DNA of 64,000 nucleotides from Acetobacter cerevisiae (lineage in GTDB: Bacteria > Pseudomonadota > Alphaproteobacteria > Acetobacterales > Acetobacteraceae), in the NCBI RefSeq assembly GCF_001580535.1, contig NZ_LHZA01000157.1, forward strand, positions 124,001-188,000, read 5' to 3'. Within the stretch, counting starts at the first letter, position 1. Every line of letters begins with the position of its first letter. The position numbers and the translations under genes are program-made. A model generated the notes under the pieces. The model was given only the letters and a program-made list of their open reading frames with translations, was not told where the DNA came from and did not search any database. Below are positions 1 through 10,835 of this stretch, piece after piece.

Positions 1-401
1 AACAGCATCCGGCCCAGAACCAGCCAGGCCGGGGCTGGTTCCAGCATATCCAGCGCGAACTCCAGCACATCCGCGTTTTCTGGCTGGTGGAGCTGCGCCA
101 TTGTGGCTTCCAGCGGCGGGTCGGGCCGCAGCTTTTTGCCCAGCAGCGCGCGGCCCAGCTTGCGGTCATGGTTGCCTATCAGAAACAGGCCGCGTCCTTC
201 GCGCATCACGTCATGCATCAGGCGCAGTACGCCGGCACTGTCCGGCCCGTAATCTACAAGATCACCAAGCTGGATAATAAAGCGGTCCGTGGCAACGGCG
301 TGGCGGAAGGCCTGTAAATCTCCATGCACGTCTCCCACAATGCGGAGTCCTTTCCGCATTGCCGCTTTCACGTTTTCGTCAAGGAAGAGGCTCGTGTGCA
401 T
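1..401 (-). CDS. Metallophosphoesterase (calcineurin-like), 3' end cut by window edge
   Basis: The first 133 codons are visible, starting from an ATG at 399-401, and the gene runs off the left edge. Residues about 21-27 read GDVHGDL, followed by GDLVDYGPDS and then GNHDRK. These are the first three metal-binding blocks of calcineurin-like phosphoesterases (Asp, His, Asp, Asn-His) that hold a two-metal centre. Family members include ApaH/PrpA-type protein phosphatases and dinucleotide hydrolases; the substrate cannot be told from this half. A purine-rich GGAAGGAG lies rather far upstream of the start (about 18 bases), so the exact start is less certain than the family. It is divergent from aarC. 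Confidence 0.8.
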   Translation of the reverse strand, partial: MHTSLFLDENVKAAMRKGLRIVGDVHGDLQAFRHAVATDRFIIQLGDLVDYGPDSAGVLRLMHDVMREGRGLFLIGNHDRKLGRALLGKKLRPDPPLEATMAQLHQPENADVLEFALDMLEPAPAWLVLGRML

Positions 402-2193
<1,792 letters not shown>

Positions 2194-2209
2194 GAGACGG
2201 TAGCCTGAA

Positions 2210-2968
2210 TTAGCTGTCCCGGGCGAGCGTCTGGGACAGCTGCGTGGGCTGCGGCGTGACGACAATATCTACCGGACGCTCGGCCAGAAATTCTTCTGCC
2301 GAGAAAGTTGTCGTGATCGGGTTTTCTGTAATCACGGCTTCTGCGTCCCGGTGCACCAGCGTGAACAGGTCTGGTGCTGCGGTGGGGGAGAGATACGCCG
2401 CGTAAGGATGATGCCCCGCCATACGGTGAGCCGCATAGGCCTCCCGCGTGGAATGAACGGGAATGGCCACCAGCATGGACGGGTCTGCCTGCAGGGCGAC
2501 TTGCGTGGTTTCCTTGCTGGACGGCACCAGCACTACACGGTCCCGCATTCTGGCTTTGCGCACCAGCATGGCAACATCAGCCGGATTGGTGTCGTTCAGA
2601 TCCAGCATCAGCAGTGTATGCGCACGGCGGGATGAGGCCAGAACCTCGTTCAGCGGGTTCGAGCCGGGCACTACCACCACCCGTCCATCTTCCTGAGAGG
2701 CCAGTTCCAGCCGCAGCATGCCGGGGCTGTCCTGATGTGGCAGGCCTGCGGAGGCTGACGTCATGCTCAGGCCGGTGCCGGGTGTGCAGATAATCAGACC
2801 ATGATGGATGCGGGCAAGAAGCCCATAGGCTTTTGAGTGATGGAGAACCACGCCGGCACAGGCCAGCATGCACACGCCAACAGCGACAATGCCTTTGCCA
2901 AGGCAGCGCTTGAGGGGACTCCCTGTGGATTTGCAGGGTTTGTCTGATGTCGTATCAGGATGCGGCAT
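2210..2968 (-). CDS. Membrane-anchored GDPD-like protein, catalytic residues apparently lost
   Basis: A 252-residue protein. Residues about 25-45 form one hydrophobic N-terminal segment (a membrane anchor or uncleaved signal), so most of the chain is probably periplasmic. The middle (LRLELASQEDGRVVVVPG, then HTLLMLDLNDTNPADVAMLV and RDRVVLVPSS) follows the strand order of glycerophosphodiester phosphodiesterase TIM barrels. However, the usual His-Arg-Gly and Glu-x-Asp metal ligands are not evident (ELA in place of ExD), so activity is doubtful. I chose the ATG at 2966-2968, 13 bases after the smc stop; a longer frame would start inside smc. It is the last gene of the smc transcript. The family call is tentative. 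Confidence 0.55.
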   Translation of the reverse strand: MPHPDTTSDKPCKSTGSPLKRCLGKGIVAVGVCMLACAGVVLHHSKAYGLLARIHHGLIICTPGTGLSMTSASAGLPHQDSPGMLRLELASQEDGRVVVVPGSNPLNEVLASSRRAHTLLMLDLNDTNPADVAMLVRKARMRDRVVLVPSSKETTQVALQADPSMLVAIPVHSTREAYAAHRMAGHHPYAAYLSPTAAPDLFTLVHRDAEAVITENPITTTFSAEEFLAERPVDIVVTPQPTQLSQTLARDS

Positions 2969-2981
2969 CTGTCTTTTATCC

Positions 2982-5900
2982 CTATTCCTGTTGCCCAGCC
3001 ATAGCGGCGGCGCGAGCAAGGTCAACTGACAGAACACGGCTGACGCCGCGCTCCTGCATGGTTACGCCAAAAAGATGGTCCATATGTGCCATTGTCAGCT
3101 GATGGTGAGTAACAACCAGAAAACGGGTTCCTGCTTCTGTAACCATGTCCCCTAACAGGGAACTGAAACGTCCAACGTTGGCATCATCAAGCGGTGCGTC
3201 AACCTCGTCGAGCACACAAACGGGGGCCGGATTACAGCGAAACACTGCAAAAATCAATGAAAGAGCGGTTAAAGCCTGTTCACCTCCCGAAAGCAGAGAG
3301 AGGGTCGCCAGCTTTTTGCCCGGTGGCTGAGCATAGATTTCCAGCCCGGCTTCCAGCGGGTCATCACTGCCCACAAGGCCCAGATGGGCCCGGCCGCCGC
3401 CAAACATGCGGGAGAAGAGAGACTGGAAATGCTGGTCTACCTGCGTGAACACCGCCATCAGGCGTTCCCGCCCTTCCTTGTTCAGGGAACCGATGGAGCC
3501 GCGCAGGCGCGCAATGGCGGCTTCAAGATCAGCAATTTCCGCAGCCAGCGTGTTGGCCTGACCAGAGGCTTCTTCGGCTTCAATTTCTGCGCGCAGATTG
3601 ACCGGGCCCATCTCTTCGCGCTCCCGCGTCAGGCGGGAGATCTTGCGGCGGAGGGCGCTTTCTGCGGCTTCTGTCAGGTCCCCGGTGGGTGGGCGCGGCG
3701 GGGCCGGGGTTTCTACCAGAAGCTGGTCCAGAATGGCCTGTGCCTGCTCACTGCGGGCTTCGGCTTTCAGCAGGTTTTCCCGCGCGGCGGTAAGCTCTGC
3801 TTCCGTTTTGCGACGCTGCTCATTGGCATTGGCCAGAGCGGCTTCGGCCTCGGCGCGGGCTTTGTCGGCTTCGGCGTAGGTTGTTTCTGCCTCGGTCAAA
3901 GCCTGAAGCGTGTTCTTTTTTAGCCGTTCGGCTTCCGCAGGCAGTTCCGAGACGGTCTGATGTTCCGTGCGGGCGGCCTCCAGCCGGGCCTGAGCGTGGG
4001 TCAGGTCCATCCCGGCGGCTTCTGCGCGGGCTGTCCAGTCCTGCACGGCCACGTTCAGAGAGGCCTGTTTGCTGGCTAGCGTGGCTTTTTCTGCCTGAAG
4101 GGCGGCCCGGAGTTCGCGCACCTGCTCCAGTTCTGTTGTTAAGGCGCTGCGCTGTTCTCGCAGGCTGGCCAGATCATCTTCCCCGGTTTCCGGTAGAGCC
4201 GCAGAGGCTTCTTCCAGCGCGGTAGTGGCATAGGTTTTGCGGGCTTCGGCTTCGGCCTGTTCCGCCTGAAGCGTTTCCAGACGCGGGGAGAGGGCCGCCA
4301 GACGGGAGCGGAGTTCGAGCGAGAGTTCCTGCAGTTTCTGGTGTTGCTGCGCAGCCGTTTGTGCGGCGCTTTCCGCACTGACGGCAGCCTGTTCTGCCGT
4401 GCGGCAGGCGGCCTCAGATTCTGTCTGCCGGGTTTGGGCGGCTTGCAGAACCTCTTCAATCTGCTTGTCCGCCTGTCCGGCAGCCAGACGGCTTTCCAAA
4501 TCCGTGAGGGCGCTTTCTTCCGCAGAAACGTCCTGCCGCAGACGGTCGCGTTCTGGCAGGAGGGTTTCCAGCCGGGCGCTGGCGGTGGCCTGCTGGTTTT
4601 CTGCGCGGGTGAGGGCATCCTGCGCGGAGCGGAGCTGCTGTTCCGCCATTTTCAGAGCTGTGCGCGCCTGTTGTTCCGCCTGCTGGGCGGCGGTGTCTTT
4701 CTGGCGCGCCTGATCGAGGGCCGTTTTCAGAGCTTCCGTCTGGGGCAGGGCATCCCGCGCTGCTGTGGCGGCCGTCAGGGCGGCGTCTGCGTCCTTTCGG
4801 GCCGCAACGGCACGTTCCTGCTGCGGACGCAGGCCATCCAGCCGGGCGCGAGAGGCGGCATGACGGCGCTCAAGGTCCGCTTCCTGCGTGCGGGCCTGTT
4901 GCAGGGCCTGTTCCAGCTTTGCGCGCTGGGTCCGCTGGTCTGTCGCCTGCTGTTCCATCTCCCGCAGAGCGGTGGTGGCGGTGGTGACGGCCTGTTCGGC
5001 TTCCGGCGCATCTTCCTGAAGCGTTGCAATGCGCTGTTCTGTTTCTTTCAGAATCCGGCGCTGGCCGAGGCGGCGGGTGGCGGCGTCCGGTTCCCCCGCA
5101 CGGGTATAAAACCCATCCCAGCGCCAGAGGTCGCCCCTGCGGGAAACGAGGCTTTGGCCCGGTTTGAGTGCGGCCTGCAAGGGGCGACCGTCCACACCGT
5201 CGGGTAGCAGACCGATGTAGGTGAGCGCACGGTCCAGCGCTTCCGGGGCCTTGATGTGTGCCTTGAGGGGCACCGCGCTGCCGGGCAGGGCAGGCAGATC
5301 ACCAGATGCGGGGAGAGCGTGCCAACCACGTGCAGCGTTCTCTGCCACCGGGGCGTCCAGCCCTTCCGAGAGAGCAGCGGCCAGAGCCGCCTCATACCCT
5401 TCCGGGATTTCCATGCGGGCGGAGACGGGTTCATCCGAGCCTGTGGCGTCTGTGCCCAGTGCCTGCGCCAGACCTTCCGCCTGAGCCTGTAACCGGGTGA
5501 GTTCCGTGCGCAGGGTGTTCTGGCGGGTCAGGGCGTCGTTATGGCGGGTTTTGAGGTCTGTCAGGGCGGTTTCAGCCTGACTGAGCGCATCCGTGACGGT
5601 ACGGAGCTTGTCTTCCTGCGTGGTGCGGGCGGTCTGGGCTGCTTTAAGCGTGTCGTCGGGAAGGGCATCCGCCTGCGCCTGTTGCAGCCCTTTTGTGAGC
5701 GTTTCTTCTTCCTGACGGGCGCGATGCAGGGCGGTCTGAGCGGCAGAGCAGGCGGCTTCTACCGTCTTGCGGTGGCTTTCATGTTCCTGAAAATTGCGGC
5801 TGGCCTGTGTGAGGGCGGCTGATGTCTCGCGCCGGGTGGCCTCGGCCTCTTCCAGCGTGCGCGCTGCGGTCTGGTGGGTGGTGGTGGCCTGCGCGGCCTT

Positions 5901-7508
5901 GTCTCTCAGAGCCTGAAGAGCCGTATCTTCCAGCAAGGCGCCCTGTGTGTCGGCGTGGCGTTTTTCCAGCTGCGCGAGGTCGGCCCGCAGGGTGTTGAGT
6001 TTGGCACGGCTGCGTTCCAGCGCCTTGCGGGTTTCAGCCTGCGTCTGGCGGGCATTTTCTGCGTCGTTTCGGGCGATGGAAAGAGCCACGCTGGATTCGG
6101 AACGCGCACGGTCAGCCTCTTCAAAAGCGGTGCGGGCGGCAGCCTGAGCAGCACGGGCGTCCTGCACGGCTTTGACGGCGGCTTCCATGCTGTCATCAGA
6201 CGGCAGGCGCTCCTGCAGGGCGGACAGTTCGGCCTGCAAAGTGGAGACGGCATCGGACGCGCGAGCCAGCAAGGTTGTGGCAGCGTCCAGATCTTCCGTT
6301 GCGCGCTGTTTGCGGGCACGGGCGGCGGCCAGTGTTTCGGTCTGCTGGGCGAGGGTGCGTTCGCTTTCTGCCAGCGTTTCGGTCAGCTCTGTCTGGCGGG
6401 TTTCTGCGTCTGCCGTCCGTTGCGGGAGTGAGGCTTCAGCTTCTTCAGCCTCGGCTTTCTCCGCATTCAGGCGCTCCAGCGTGCTGGTGGCATCCTCCAC
6501 GCGGGTCTGGGCGGCGGTGGTGTCGGCCTCATGCTGATGGAGGCGGTCTGTGGCACTTTTAGCCTGTGCGGCGGCGCGTTCTTCTTCCCGCGTTACACCT
6601 TCCGCCGTTACGCGGCAGCGTTCCAGCACGGTCCGGGCTTCATCCGCACGGGCGCGGATGGCGGGGAGTTTCTGGTTGGCTTCAAACTCTGCAACAACCG
6701 CGCTTTCTGCGGCCTCTTCATGCTCTGTCAGAGCATGGCGGGCACGGGCGGCAGTCTCGATAGCGCGTTCAACCGCCTGCCGGGCGCGGGCATGCAGCAC
6801 GGCCAGCAATTCGGTTTCGGTCTCGCGCAGGGCGGAGGAGAGTTCCCGGTAGCGACTGGCCTCACGGGACTGTTCGGCCAGACCACCCAGCCGGGCTTCC
6901 AACTGCTGGCGAAGGTCTTCCGCGCGGGTCAGATTGTTTTCGGTCGCGCGGAGCTTGAGTTCCGCCTCGTGCCTGCGGGCATGCAGGCCGGTAATGCCTG
7001 CCGCTTCTTCCAGAATGGAGCGGCGCTCTTCCGGCCGTGCGCCCACCAGCATGGCCACGCGGCCCTGACTGACCATGGCGGAAGAGCGGGCACCGGACGC
7101 CAGATCGGCAAACAGGGTCTGCACATCACGCGCGCGGGCGGGTTTGCCGTTAATGCGGTATTCACTGCCGGAGCCGCGTTCAGCCCGGCGGGTAATCTGG
7201 AGTTCGTCCTGATCGGCAAAGGCAGCGGGGCCACGGCCCTGCGTGCCTTCCAGCGTGACGGTGACTTCCGCCAGAGAGCGGGCCGGGCGGCCAGCTGTGC
7301 CGGCAAAAATCAGATCATCCATTTCTCCGCCGCGCAGGGAGCGGGCGGAGGATTCCCCCATCACCCAGCGCAGGGCTTCCACCACGTTGGATTTGCCGCA
7401 ACCGTTAGGCCCCACAATGCCGGTCAGACCGGGGAGGATTTCCACGGTGACGGGTTCAGCAAAGCTTTTGAACCCGACAATCCGCAAACGGACAAAACGG
7501 ACGGTCAT
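2982..7508 (-). CDS. smc: Chromosome segregation ATPase SMC, unusually long
   Basis: A 1508-residue structural maintenance of chromosomes protein that forms the ATP-driven condensin ring with ScpA and ScpB. The Walker A motif GPNGCGKS is at residues 33-40. Two very long Ala/Glu/Gln/Arg-rich coiled-coil arms flank a globular hinge at about 675-815. The ABC signature LSGGEQ is near 1400 and the Walker B VCVLDEVDAPLDD near 1430. Bacterial SMCs are usually about 1150-1200 residues, so the arms are some 25% longer here. The repetitive coil coding leaves long open frames on the opposite strand, which are shadows. It lies between a DsbA-like gene and a GDPD-like gene on the same strand. Confidence 0.95.
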   Translation of the reverse strand: MTVRFVRLRIVGFKSFAEPVTVEILPGLTGIVGPNGCGKSNVVEALRWVMGESSARSLRGGEMDDLIFAGTAGRPARSLAEVTVTLEGTQGRGPAAFADQDELQITRRAERGSGSEYRINGKPARARDVQTLFADLASGARSSAMVSQGRVAMLVGARPEERRSILEEAAGITGLHARRHEAELKLRATENNLTRAEDLRQQLEARLGGLAEQSREASRYRELSSALRETETELLAVLHARARQAVERAIETAARARHALTEHEEAAESAVVAEFEANQKLPAIRARADEARTVLERCRVTAEGVTREEERAAAQAKSATDRLHQHEADTTAAQTRVEDATSTLERLNAEKAEAEEAEASLPQRTADAETRQTELTETLAESERTLAQQTETLAAARARKQRATEDLDAATTLLARASDAVSTLQAELSALQERLPSDDSMEAAVKAVQDARAAQAAARTAFEEADRARSESSVALSIARNDAENARQTQAETRKALERSRAKLNTLRADLAQLEKRHADTQGALLEDTALQALRDKAAQATTTHQTAARTLEEAEATRRETSAALTQASRNFQEHESHRKTVEAACSAAQTALHRARQEEETLTKGLQQAQADALPDDTLKAAQTARTTQEDKLRTVTDALSQAETALTDLKTRHNDALTRQNTLRTELTRLQAQAEGLAQALGTDATGSDEPVSARMEIPEGYEAALAAALSEGLDAPVAENAARGWHALPASGDLPALPGSAVPLKAHIKAPEALDRALTYIGLLPDGVDGRPLQAALKPGQSLVSRRGDLWRWDGFYTRAGEPDAATRRLGQRRILKETEQRIATLQEDAPEAEQAVTTATTALREMEQQATDQRTQRAKLEQALQQARTQEADLERRHAASRARLDGLRPQQERAVAARKDADAALTAATAARDALPQTEALKTALDQARQKDTAAQQAEQQARTALKMAEQQLRSAQDALTRAENQQATASARLETLLPERDRLRQDVSAEESALTDLESRLAAGQADKQIEEVLQAAQTRQTESEAACRTAEQAAVSAESAAQTAAQQHQKLQELSLELRSRLAALSPRLETLQAEQAEAEARKTYATTALEEASAALPETGEDDLASLREQRSALTTELEQVRELRAALQAEKATLASKQASLNVAVQDWTARAEAAGMDLTHAQARLEAARTEHQTVSELPAEAERLKKNTLQALTEAETTYAEADKARAEAEAALANANEQRRKTEAELTAARENLLKAEARSEQAQAILDQLLVETPAPPRPPTGDLTEAAESALRRKISRLTREREEMGPVNLRAEIEAEEASGQANTLAAEIADLEAAIARLRGSIGSLNKEGRERLMAVFTQVDQHFQSLFSRMFGGGRAHLGLVGSDDPLEAGLEIYAQPPGKKLATLSLLSGGEQALTALSLIFAVFRCNPAPVCVLDEVDAPLDDANVGRFSSLLGDMVTEAGTRFLVVTHHQLTMAHMDHLFGVTMQERGVSRVLSVDLARAAAMAGQQE

Positions 7509-7549
7509 GCAGAAACGGACTTACTGCAGGATAAAGGGGGAAGAGCGCG

Positions 7550-8176
7550 TCAGCTGGCGTCTGCCACGTTTTTGGCGAAGGCTTCGTAAGTCATGTCATT
7601 CGACATCTGAATTTTGTTGTTGAAGCGGAAGGTCGGCGTGGAATCGAAATGATATTTGTTCTGCGCTTCTGTCTGCTGAGACAGGATGAACTGCATCAGC
7701 TGCTGGTCCGCGACCGTCTTGTCGAACACATCACCCGGCATGCCGGCAAAGGCAGCCATTTTCTTCAGGGCTTCCAGCGGGCTGCTGTCCCGGATGTAGG
7801 CCCAGCGGTCCAGACTGGCGAGCAGGGACGCGGTGAAGGGCTCATAGCGTTCCGGCGGCAGGGTGCGGGCGACCATGGCGGCCACGGTTGCCAGCTGGTC
7901 GGTCGGGAAGTCATGGAAAACGTAGCGGATTTTCCCGGTGTCGATCAGGTTCTTCTTCACCAGCGGGAAGGTGTTCTCGGAAAAATGGGCGCAATGAATG
8001 CAGGTGAGGGAGAACCATTCTTCCACAACAATTTTCGCGTTCGGGTCACCCAGTTCACGCGTCGCCATGCGCCGGTCTGTTGCGGGAGCCGTATCGGCAA
8101 AAGCCAGGCCATGCGTTGCCGTTGCGGCCAGAGCCGTGCCAGCGGTGACAAGGAGTGAGCGGCGGGAAAAGGACAT
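7550..8176 (-). CDS. DsbA-family thioredoxin-fold protein, exported
   Basis: A 208-residue protein with an N-terminal signal, SFSRRSLLVTAGTALA, then a cleavage-like ATHGLAFA. The twin arginine suggests Tat export, but the h-region would also suit Sec. The catalytic CIHC motif is at Cys59/Cys62 (EWFSLTCIHCAHF), followed by an alpha-helical insertion, as in DsbA/DsbG-like oxidoreductases that make or isomerise disulfides in the periplasm. I start at the ATG 8174-8176 because AGGA lies about 8 bases upstream; an in-frame ATG at 8192-8194 has no such site. It lies immediately upstream of smc on the same strand. Confidence 0.85.
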   Translation of the reverse strand: MSFSRRSLLVTAGTALAATATHGLAFADTAPATDRRMATRELGDPNAKIVVEEWFSLTCIHCAHFSENTFPLVKKNLIDTGKIRYVFHDFPTDQLATVAAMVARTLPPERYEPFTASLLASLDRWAYIRDSSPLEALKKMAAFAGMPGDVFDKTVADQQLMQFILSQQTEAQNKYHFDSTPTFRFNNKIQMSNDMTYEAFAKNVADAS

Positions 8177-8246
8177 CGGAAATCCTGGCTTCATTACTGG
8201 TTGAACAGATCAGAGTTTTAGGGATGACGGCAGAACGGTCTTTCCG

Positions 8247-9194
8247 TCAACCCGTACGCGGGGTCTCGTCGCCGCGCTCGCCTTCGCTGGGTGTGGGTTC
8301 TGCGGCATTTGGAAGTTTGCGGACCCGTACCCTGCGGATATGCCGGGCATCGGCATCAAGCACCCGGAAAACATAGCCGTTTTCGTGCGTCAGCACTTCC
8401 CCGCGGGCTGGCACATGGCCCGCCATCCGGAACACCAGACCGCCGATGGTCTCGATTTCCGCTTCCTTTTCAGAGGCTGTGAGAATCGCGCCAATCCGCT
8501 GCTCAAATTCCTGCACGGGGCAGCGGGCATCCACGTCATACGTGCCGTCGGGGCGTTCCGTAATCATGGTCACGGCGGGTTCATCATGCTCGTCGGAAAT
8601 ATCGCCGACGATGGTTTCAATCAGATCCTCAATGGTGACCAGACCGTCCACGCCGCCATATTCATCAATCACCAGCGCCAGATGCGTCTGCCGCAGGCGC
8701 ATTTGCAGCATCAGGTCCATCACCGGGATCTGCGGGGCAATCATCAGCGGCTGGCGGAGCAGGGGTTCGATATTGAACGCTTCACTGGTGCCAACATAGG
8801 CGATGAGATCCTTCACATGGATCATGCCCACAATATCATCCAGCTGGTTGCGATAGACCGGCATGCGGGAGTGGTTTTCCCGCCGCATCATCGCCAGTGC
8901 GTCATCCAGACTGATGGAGACCGGCATGGCGACAATATCCGGGCGCGGGATCATCACGTCATCCGCCGAGATGTTCCGCAGGCGCAGGATGTTGGCAATC
9001 AGCACGCGCTCCTGCCGGTCCAGCTCCGGTTTTTCGCCTTCCGGCGTCTCCGATTCGTTGGCGGCCTGCTGGACAAGGGCGGCAATGGAGCTGCGCAGGC
9101 CGGGAGCCTGCTTCTTACGGCTGAAAAAGGAGAACAGACCGCCGCGACCAGGCGTGTCCTGTCCCTCAGACCGTGTGGACTCGTGCTCGCTCAT
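8247..9194 (-). CDS. CorC/YbeX-type CBS-domain protein
   Basis: A 315-residue soluble protein of the hemolysin C / CorC group. A CBS pair spans about 75-200 (DVMIPRPDIVAMPVSISLDDAL; VIDEYGGVDGLVTIEDLIETIVGDI) and a C-terminal CorC_HlyC domain follows (about 215-300, ETIGGLVFRMAGHVPARGE). No membrane segment is present. The preceding genes are phoH and ybeY, giving the ybeZ-ybeY-ybeX order of E. coli, where YbeX is linked to ribosome metabolism and magnesium/cobalt efflux. The start ATG overlaps the ybeY stop as ATGA, with GGAAG 8 bases upstream. Its exact biochemical role is not shown by sequence. Confidence 0.88.
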   Translation of the reverse strand: MSEHESTRSEGQDTPGRGGLFSFFSRKKQAPGLRSSIAALVQQAANESETPEGEKPELDRQERVLIANILRLRNISADDVMIPRPDIVAMPVSISLDDALAMMRRENHSRMPVYRNQLDDIVGMIHVKDLIAYVGTSEAFNIEPLLRQPLMIAPQIPVMDLMLQMRLRQTHLALVIDEYGGVDGLVTIEDLIETIVGDISDEHDEPAVTMITERPDGTYDVDARCPVQEFEQRIGAILTASEKEAEIETIGGLVFRMAGHVPARGEVLTHENGYVFRVLDADARHIRRVRVRKLPNAAEPTPSEGERGDETPRTG

Positions 9195-9730
9195 GCCCGT
9201 GGCTTCCATGGATTGGGAATATGCAGCCGGGAGAGCAGGCGCGCTTCCAGCATTTCCATTTCGCGGGCTTCTCCCGCCTGATGATGATCATACCCAGCCA
9301 GATGCAGGCTGCCATGAACGATCAGATGCGCCAGATGATGGCTGACGGACTTGCCTGACTGACGGGCCTCCCGCAGCACGGTTTCCAGCGCGAGAATAAC
9401 GTCTCCGCCGGGAATGCCGGGGGGCGGGTCAAAGGTCAGGACATTGGTGGGGCGGTGCTTGCCGCGGTGCTGCCCGTTGAGGACACGCACGACGCGGTCT
9501 GTTGAGAGCACAACGCTGCCGGGCTGCCGGCCATAGCCTTCACAGGCGGCCAGTGCGCGCCGTATCAGGTGTTCCGGGCGGGGCACATGGCAGTGCCACC
9601 GCCGGTCCTCTATCAGAATTTCAGGCGTTTCTTCAAACGCGCATGATGGGAAAAACCCTGCAGCGGCAAGACTTTCCGGGCCAGCCACATTCCTTTCGTG
9701 AACGTGGCTTGTGCTACTTGGCGGTTCCAT
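9191..9730 (-). CDS. ybeY: Endoribonuclease YbeY
   Basis: A 179-residue zinc endoribonuclease for 16S rRNA 3' maturation and ribosome quality control. The HGSLHLAGYDH motif (His139, His143, His149) is the three-histidine zinc site of UPF0054 proteins, preceded by KHRPTNVLTF typical of the family. The start ATG at 9728-9730 lies 17 bases inside the end of phoH and has AGGAG 5 bases upstream. A longer in-frame extension to 9892 would run deep inside phoH and is rejected. Translation is probably coupled to phoH before and corC after. Confidence 0.93.
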   Translation of the reverse strand: MEPPSSTSHVHERNVAGPESLAAAGFFPSCAFEETPEILIEDRRWHCHVPRPEHLIRRALAACEGYGRQPGSVVLSTDRVVRVLNGQHRGKHRPTNVLTFDPPPGIPGGDVILALETVLREARQSGKSVSHHLAHLIVHGSLHLAGYDHHQAGEAREMEMLEARLLSRLHIPNPWKPRA

Positions 9731-10835
9731 TGTTCTCCTGACGGCGATTGTTACGGGGCGATCCCCTGAGAGCCGTCGTCCTTGCATCATACGCTTCCAC
9801 AATGCGCGCGACCAGTCTGTGACGTACGACATCTGCCGCGTCAAACTGTGTGATGCTGATACCGCGCACATTTTCCAGCGTTTCCAGAGCATCCTTCAGC
9901 CCGGATGTCGTGCCCGGAGGCAGATCAATCTGGGTGAGGTCTCCGGTAACAACCATGCGTGACCCCGGCCCGAGGCGGGTCAGGAACATCTTCATCTGCG
10001 CGATGGTGGTGTTTTGGGCTTCGTCCAGAATGACGAACGCGTGGGAGAGGGTGCGCCCGCGCATAAAGGCCAGCGGGGCGACCTCAATATCGCCTGCTGC
10101 CATCCGCCGTACCACCTGATCCCCCGGCAGCATATCGTGCAGGGCGTCATAAAGCGGGCGGAGGTACGGGTCGATCTTGTCCTTCATGTCGCCGGGCAGG
10201 AAGCCGAGACGCTCGCCTGCTTCCACTGCCGGGCGGGAGAGGATGATCCGGTCCACCGAGCCCGCCTGCAACATGGCGACTGCCTGCGCCACGGCCAGAT
10301 AGGTTTTGCCCGTGCCTGCTGGGCCAATACCGAACACCATTTCCTTTTTGGCCAGCGCCTGCATATAGGCCGCCTGACCGGGGGAGCGGGGTTCAATCAC
10401 GCCGTGGCGCATTTTCAGGGCAGGGAGAGTCGGTGTGGCCTCAGAGCGTGGTGCGGGGGCTGTTGTCTCGGTCTCAGAGCCTGAACGCTGCATATCGGTG
10501 TGCCTTGTGCTTTCGCGCAGTTGGGTCATGCGGATGACAGCTTCAATCATGCTGACATCCACCACGCCCCCGGCGGCCAGTTTCTGGTAAAGTGTGCTGA
10601 GCGTTGTGCGGGCCAGAGCGACATGCTCCGGCGAGCCCTTGATGGAGATGCGGTTTCCGCGATGGGCGACCTGTACATCCAGCCCTTCCTCCAGATGTCG
10701 CAGATTGCGATCATGGTCTCCCACCAGTCGGGCCAGCAGCGTGTTGTCTTCAAACAGCAGGGTCACCGGTTTTTCCGGAGCCGTGCCGCCAGAGAGGGAG
10801 AGAGCGGAGGAAAGGGGCTGGACTATGGTGCTCAA
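9714..10835 (-). CDS. ybeZ: PhoH-family ATPase (YbeZ)
   Basis: A 373-residue PhoH-like P-loop NTPase. Walker A GPAGTGKT is near residue 168 and Walker [10 protein letters not shown] near 265, followed by GDLTQIDLP. An N-terminal KH/RNA-binding-like region spans about 25-100. YbeZ acts with YbeY in RNA metabolism. No ATG fits the N-terminus: the frame begins with TTG at 10833-10835, which overlaps the miaB stop (TTGA) and has GAGGAG about 11 bases upstream, so a TTG start coupled to miaB is the best reading. It is part of the miaB-ybeZ-ybeY-ybeX run, the same order as in E. coli. Confidence 0.92.
   Translation of the reverse strand: MSTIVQPLSSALSLSGGTAPEKPVTLLFEDNTLLARLVGDHDRNLRHLEEGLDVQVAHRGNRISIKGSPEHVALARTTLSTLYQKLAAGGVVDVSMIEAVIRMTQLRESTRHTDMQRSGSETETTAPAPRSEATPTLPALKMRHGVIEPRSPGQAAYMQALAKKEMVFGIGPAGTGKTYLAVAQAVAMLQAGSVDRIILSRPAVEAGERLGFLPGDMKDKIDPYLRPLYDALHDMLPGDQVVRRMAAGDIEVAPLAFMRGRTLSHAFVILDEAQNTTIAQMKMFLTRLGPGSRMVVTGDLTQIDLPPGTTSGLKDALETLENVRGISITQFDAADVVRHRLVARIVEAYDARTTALRGSPRNNRRQENNGTAK

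Noticed and set aside
6531-7589. Long open frame (352 codons, + strand) opposite smc
   Set aside because: It lies entirely antisense to the well-supported smc, has biased composition typical of a shadow of Ala/Glu coil codons, and shows no domain.
8340-9281. 313-codon + strand frame opposite corC
   Set aside because: It is antisense to a clear CBS-domain gene with a ribosome site and operon context. Its His/Gln/Asn-rich translation has no recognisable family.
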